From Hyphomonadaceae bacterium (GTDB taxonomy: Bacteria; Pseudomonadota; Alphaproteobacteria; Caulobacterales; Aquidulcibacteraceae): 6,011 nucleotides of DNA. A model generated the notes under the pieces. It did no database searches. It worked only from the letters and a program-made list of their open reading frames with translations, and was not told the origin of the DNA. Made by a program: the position numbers and the translations under genes. The stretch spans positions 1 to 6,011 of the forward strand of contig DPWD01000235.1 of NCBI GenBank assembly GCA_003526465.1, read 5' to 3'. Positions 1-6,000 of the stretch are shown here, piece after piece. Positions within the stretch are counted from its first letter, which is position 1; each line of letters starts with the position of its first letter.

Positions 1-3000
1 CGATATCCTGCAAGGCGGCGCGGGCGACGAGAAAGGCGCGGCTGGCGAAGCGCGCATCCTCGGCGGCGCCGGCTCGGACCAATATTTGTTCGGCTTCGGC
101 GACGGCCGCGACATCGTCTTCGACGAAAGCGATCCGGCAGGCGCAGTCGGCGGCGCCGATGCGTTCGCGACGCGCATGGCCGGCATGCTCTCAGGCGCGC
201 TGGCCAAGAACTGGGCCGGCAATGGGCAATATCTCGAAAACGGCGACGTCAAAGGCGGCGAAGACGCGATCGCGTTCGGCCCCGGCGTAACGCTGCGCAA
301 TCTGGTGATGAAGCGCTCAGGCACGGCGGCCGCGCCCGGCAACGATCTGATCATCCAATTGGCCAACGATGTGAACGGCACGCTGGTGCTCACCGGCGAC
401 GAGATCACGATCAAGGATTGGTTCACGATTACGCGCCGGGTCGAGTGGCTGCGCTTTGCCGACGGCGAACAAATCCGCATTGGCGATGTGACCTCGTTCA
501 TCGCCGGCACAACGGGACCGGATGTGATCATCGGCACGTACGGCGCCGATTTCATGGTCGGCGACGGCGGCAACGATCAATTGCGCGGTCTTGCCGGCAA
601 CGATTTCGGGTTCGGCGGTGGCGGCGCCGATTTCGTCGCCGGCGACAGCGACAACGATCTGGTGGCGGGCGGCTCGGGCGCCGATGAAGTTATCGGCGGC
701 GGCGGCAACGACACGGTTTTCGGCGACGATGGCGCCGACGAGCTTTATGGCGGGACGGGCAACGACATTCTCGCGGGCGGCCTGGGCGATGACCAGGTCG
801 TCACCGGCGCCGGCAACGACATCGTGCGCTTCGAGCGCGGCGACGGGCGCGATACCTTGATCGACGAGCACGTCAACAATTGGGACGTGGTCTGGCAGAA
901 CGGCGTTTACCTCAACGGCTACACGCTGCAGAGCAACGGCACAGTGACGCTTGCGGGCGTCGTCGTCTTCGACGGCCAGCAATGGCTCGGCCGCTACGAT
1001 TGGGACGACGTGACCAAGACGCTGCGCCGCCACAAGGGCGCGGTCGCCGGCAATGTGGCTTCCAATTCTGGCTTTGACACGATCGAGTTCGGCCTTGGCG
1101 TCGATATCCAGGACATTGTCCTGCGCCGCATCGGCAACGACGCGGTGTTCGCGGTGAGCAACGGCGAGAGCGATGCGCGCCTGTTCGCCGATATCGCCGA
1201 TCAGATCACGATCAAGGACTGGTTCACGGTCGGCGCCTCGATCGAACAATTCGTGTTCACCGAAACCGGCTCGATTGGCGTCTGCACGCTGACCGGCGGC
1301 ACCGACGGCGCCGACGCGATCACGCTGACCGCGGTCGCTAATTGGGCCACGGGCGGAGTGGGAGACGACACGATCGTCGGCTCCACTTCTGTGGACATTT
1401 TGGCGGGTGGTCTGGATGGGGACACTCTACGCGGCGGCGCTGGTGGCGACATCTTGCTCGGCGGAGCGGGCGACGATGTTCTGGAGGGCGGCGCCGGAAT
1501 CGATCAATTGATCGGCGGCGCTGGTCTCGACATCGCTTCTTATGCGGCCTCGGCGACGGCGATCACCGCGAGCCTTGCCGCACGCACGGCGGCGAACGGC
1601 GACGGCGCCGGCGATGTCTATCAGAGTATTGAGGGCCTCGAAGGCTCGACCTTTGCAGACAAACTCACCGGCGATGGTGGTAACAATGTGCTGCGCGGGC
1701 TGGCGGGCGGCGACACGCTGACCGGCGGCGCGGGCGACGATACCTACGAGTTCGAAGTCGGGAGCGGCGCGGACATCATCCGCGATGGGCTGTTCGTCAC
1801 CGAACAAGTGCTGGACGCTGCAGGCGGCTTCAACGCGACCGATTTCACCGCCGTGTGGACGCTGCTCTCGACCACCACCAGCTTCGGCAACACGACGCGC
1901 AAATATCGCTTGGTGGTGACGCGAAACGGCACGGGCGAACAGACCTACGTCTCGCGCGACAATGTCGATTTTGTTTATGTCAACCAGGTCCAGGCGACCG
2001 CTCCGATTGGCACGGCCTGGCCGTTTGCTAACAGCCAATGGAAGGGCGGCTTTGCCCGCACTGGCAATGGCGTGCAGACGACGCGAGACTTCATCACAAC
2101 CGGTGAGGGCGGCGTCGATACCATTCAATTCGGCGCCAATATCAGTCTCTCGGACTTGGTCATCACCCGCACGAACGCCGGCGCCGATTTGGTGATTGGC
2201 TACGGCGCGGGCGACAGCGTCACCGTCCAGGGCCAGAACAATGCCGAGCGCCGCATCGATGCCGTGCTGTTGCGGGACGGGCTGGAGTTTGGCCTCGCCA
2301 ATCTGCGCCTGGTTGGCGAAGCTGGCGGCGCCGACAGTGACGTGATGTTTGGCGACGCCGCCAACAACTCCATCAACGGTCTCGCGGGCAACGACGTGAT
2401 CTCTGGCGCCGCCGGCAACGATGCGCTGATTGGCGGGGCCGGCGACGATGCGTTCGAAGGCGGCGCCGGCGCAGACAGTTTTGACGGCGGAACCGATTCC
2501 ATCACCGATGGCGTGCCGCTGTCGCCGACAACCGAAGCCTGGGGCGACACATTACGCTACGTGCGATCGACGGCAGGGGTGATCGTCAATTTGAGCGCGC
2601 GCACGATTTCGGGCCGCGACGCCGCAGGCGCGGTGGCTGCGATTGGCGACGCGGTTGGCGACACCATAATTGTGTCCGCCACAGGCGGATCGAGCATCGA
2701 GAACGTCACTGGCTCGGACGGGTATGGCGACACCCTCACCGGCGACGCGCGCGCCAACCGCCTCTATGGCTTGGGCGGCGCCGATACGCTTACTGGCAAT
2801 GACGGCGACGACGTGCTGGCGGGCGGCGCTGGCGACGACAGCTTGGCCGGCGGCCTTGGCGAGGACGCGCTCATTGGCGAGGATGGAAACGACACGCTGA
2901 GTGGCGGCGACGGCAAGGACATGGCTGTCGGCGGGGCTGGCAATGACACGCTGAACGGCGACGCCGGAAACGACACGCTCGTCGCTGGCGATGGCAATGA

Positions 3001-6000
3001 CACGGTGTTTGGCCACAATGACAACGACAATATTGCTGGTGAGGGCGGCGACGACGTCTTGAATGGCGGCGCCGGCAACGACGAGATCGTCGGCGGTATG
3101 GGCGCCGATCAAATCTTCGGCGGCGATGGCAATGACACCATGGTCGGTTCGGAAGGCGCCGATATCCTGACCGGCGGCCTTGGCGACGACATCTATTCCT
3201 TCGATGCCGCGAGCGGCGCCGACAGCATCATCGATCCATCCGGAATCAACACCATCGTCATCGGCGGCATAGCTTCCGAGGCGCTCTGGTTGGTGCGGGT
3301 CGGCACCAATCTCATCCTCACCGCAATCGGCAAGCCGGGTTTTTCGGTGACGCTGTCCAATTATTTCGGCGCAACAAGCCCGTCCCGTGTGCGAGAGATC
3401 GTCACCGATAATGGTTCGCTGTTCTTGAATTACGGCGTTGCGAACATCTCCGCCGAGCCGCTGATCAATGCGATGACGGCCGCTTCCGCCAGCACGCCTG
3501 CAACCATGCCGGCGGCGATCGCCGCCATGCTTGCGGGCTATTGGGAAACGAGCCGCACGCCGGCGCCGCGTGTGTCACAGCAGAATTTGTCGATGACCAA
3601 GGCCGGCGTTTTGTCCGGCAGCGTCAACGCCATCGACCATGATGCCAACCTCTCCACCCATATTCCTGTTGGCGCGGGCGCATCGTTCAACGCGGCGACG
3701 GGTGTCTGGACTTATGTGACCCCGGCCGGCGGCGCGCTTGCGCTCAACCAGACCGCCGGGACTTGGACGTTCACGCCGGCCGCTGCGTTTGCCGGCAACG
3801 ACAGTTTCGTAATCAAGGTGACCGACACCTCGGGAAACACCGTCGAGCAAACGGTGTCGGTGTTTGTGCGCGATCCAAGCGTGAACTACGCCCCGAATGC
3901 GCCCACCATCACCGCGCAACCCCTGCTCAATGTGCAGGAGGGTGCGGTGGGCGGGCTGGTTGTCGCCACGCTTGCCGCCACCGATCCGAACCTGACCACG
4001 CCGACGCTGCGCATCGCCAGCGATCCCGGCAATTTGTTCGAGATCGTCGGCAACCAGCTGCGTTTCAGAGCCGGAAAAACCGTCAGCTATGCGACCCTGC
4101 AAGCCGCAAGCGCTGAGATTGAAGCCGTGGATTCCGTTGTCGCCAGCGGACTAGTCTCCGCCACACGGCTAACGGTCAGTGTCGGCGTGCTCGAAACCAA
4201 CCACGCACCGGTCTTGGCAGCGCAATCCTTCAGCGTTACCGAAAGCACGCCCGGCGCTGGCCAGGTGGTGGTGGCGACCTTGGCGCCGAGCGATCCCGAC
4301 CTCTCCGCCGTCAACCGCAATTTTCGCTACCAGGTGCTCTCCGGCGACACCTCTGTCTTCTCTGTCGATGAGATGACCGGCCAAGTGCGTCTGCAAGGTG
4401 CGCTCGATTACGAGACGCGACAATTGTACACGCTGCAGGTCAAGGTCTGGGATGGCGGCGCTTTGGGCTCGGGCCTGTCCTCCACCGCCAACATCAATTT
4501 CAACATTACCAACGTCAACGAAGCGCCGCAGCTGACGGGGGCGACAGTTGGTTTCACTGGCGGGAGCTGGGCGCAATACTATCACTTCCTGCTTTACATG
4601 TCGCTGAGCGATCCAGAAGGAGACGCAATCTCGATAAACCTGGTGAGAGCGTCCAGCGGCGCCCAGCTTGGAGCCAGCGCGAGCGGCGGAACCGGCTCAG
4701 CCTACCTGGGCTACCTTTACTCTTCGGTTTATCCCGATTATCAGCTTCCGTACGAGATTCAGGGGCTCTATTACGCAACGCTCTCCGATCCAGGCGGTGC
4801 GATAAGAAACACCACCATCACCATCACGTCGAGTTATCAGGACGTGCTGATCGCGCCGATCGTGCTCGATCTCGACGGCGACGGCCTTGAACTGAGCCAT
4901 GTGAATGCAAGCGGGGTCAGGTTCGACCAGGACGGCGATGGCGAAGCAGATCCCACCGGCTGGGTCGGCGCTGACGATGGCTTGTTGGTGATCGATCACA
5001 ACGGCAACGGCGTCATCGACAATGGCGGCGAGATCGCCTTCTCGAACCATGTCGATTTCGCGGTTTCCGACCTAGAAGGTTTGCGCGGTTACGACACCAA
5101 CGAAAATGGCCAAATCGACGCTGGCGACGCCGCATTCGCGGCGTTGAAGGTGTGGCAGGACGCCAACCAGGACGGCGTCAGCCAGGCCGGCGAATTGACG
5201 ACGCTGGCGGAGCGCAACATCGCCTCGATCGGGCTGACGCTCACCCCTACGGTCCAGGGGCAGATCGAGCCGCTCAACAATGTCATCTACGGCACGAGCG
5301 CTTATGTGCGCGCCGACGGCGCCGTGGGGACGGTGGGCGATGTAATGCTGGCTTGGGTGGACGCGAGCGTCGAGGTGCTCATCGCCGCCGATGCGCCGCC
5401 GCCTTCATCTGGAAGCCTCGCCCCGATCGTGCTTGACCTCGACGGCGACGGCGTCTCGCTGATCGGCAGGGACGCTTCGATGGTCGCGTTCGACGCTAAT
5501 GGCGACAAAACCCGGGAGCGGACCGGTTGGTTTGGTCCAGGCGACGGCGTCTTGGCGTTCGACCGCAATTTTAACGGCGCGATCGATTCCGGCCTCGAGA
5601 TTTCCTTCCTGCAGGATGTCGTCGGCGCGGTGTCCGATCTTGAGGGTCTTGCCAGTTTCGACAGCAACAACAACGGCGCTTTCGACAAGGCTGACACCTG
5701 GTTTGGGGCGATGGTGATCTGGAACGACGCCAACCAGGACGGGACCAGCCAGAAGGAGGAGATGAGTTCGCTGGCCGCCAACGGCATCGTCTCGATCAAT
5801 CTGACCCGCCGCGATGTGCGCCCTAATCCCACCAGCTCCGGCGAGAACGCCATCATCGCCCGCAGCAATTTTGTCCGCGCTGACGGCAGCGTCGGCGAGA
5901 TCGGCGATGTGATGCTCGCCTACGGCGCCTCCCCGCAAGGCGGCGGCGCCGAGGCCGATCGCACCTCCGACACGCCCTCCAGCGCCAGAGAGGAAGGCGG

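Noticed and set aside
418..687. Arg/His-rich + strand open frame
   Set aside because: It is an out-of-frame reading of RTX block A; Arg-rich products are typical of shifted GGC/GAC repeats.
836..844. RGD tripeptide (R279-G-D281), a possible integrin-binding motif
   Set aside because: It lies in the standard GDGRD cap after RTX block A, where R-G-D-G arises by chance, and nothing suggests an animal host.
317..1249. Long minus-strand open frame (310 codons) with an Ala/Val/Ile/Asp-rich product
   Set aside because: It is the antisense of the RTX region. The periodic A-V-A-D-x-x-I-x-A pattern is what reverse-complemented GGxGxD codons give in GC-rich DNA. The continuous + strand frame has clear domain homology.
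1427..2128. Minus-strand open frame of 233 codons
   Set aside because: It is antisense to RTX block B and insert 3, has no recognisable domain, and its length is explained by scarcity of stops opposite GC-rich coding DNA.
2552..3112. Minus-strand open frame of 186 codons with repeated V-I-A/V-V-A motifs
   Set aside because: It is the mirror of RTX block D; its repeats come from the nonapeptide array on the + strand.
2726..3202. Regular short repeats suggesting a CRISPR or minisatellite array
   Set aside because: The period is 27 bases in frame, without unique spacers, and encodes RTX nonapeptides.
3437..3568. Ala-rich stretch as a transmembrane helix
   Set aside because: It is short, contains polar residues and sits between extracellular domain types; a helical linker fits better.
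3575..4102. Minus-strand open frame of 175 codons opposite the cadherin-like region
   Set aside because: It overlaps well-supported VCBS/cadherin domains on the + strand and has no domain of its own.
4949..4954. Asp-Pro bond D1650-P1651 as a possible self-cleavage site
   Set aside because: It lies inside the first EF-hand-like module, in the FDQDGDGEADPTGW segment, not at the module start where the FrpC-type bond is; copy 2 has Glu-Arg-Thr there.
5302..5938. Two overlapping minus-strand open frames of 188 and 177 codons
   Set aside because: Both lie opposite the second EF-hand-like repeat, in different frames, with low-complexity products; the + strand frame there shows conserved calcium loops.
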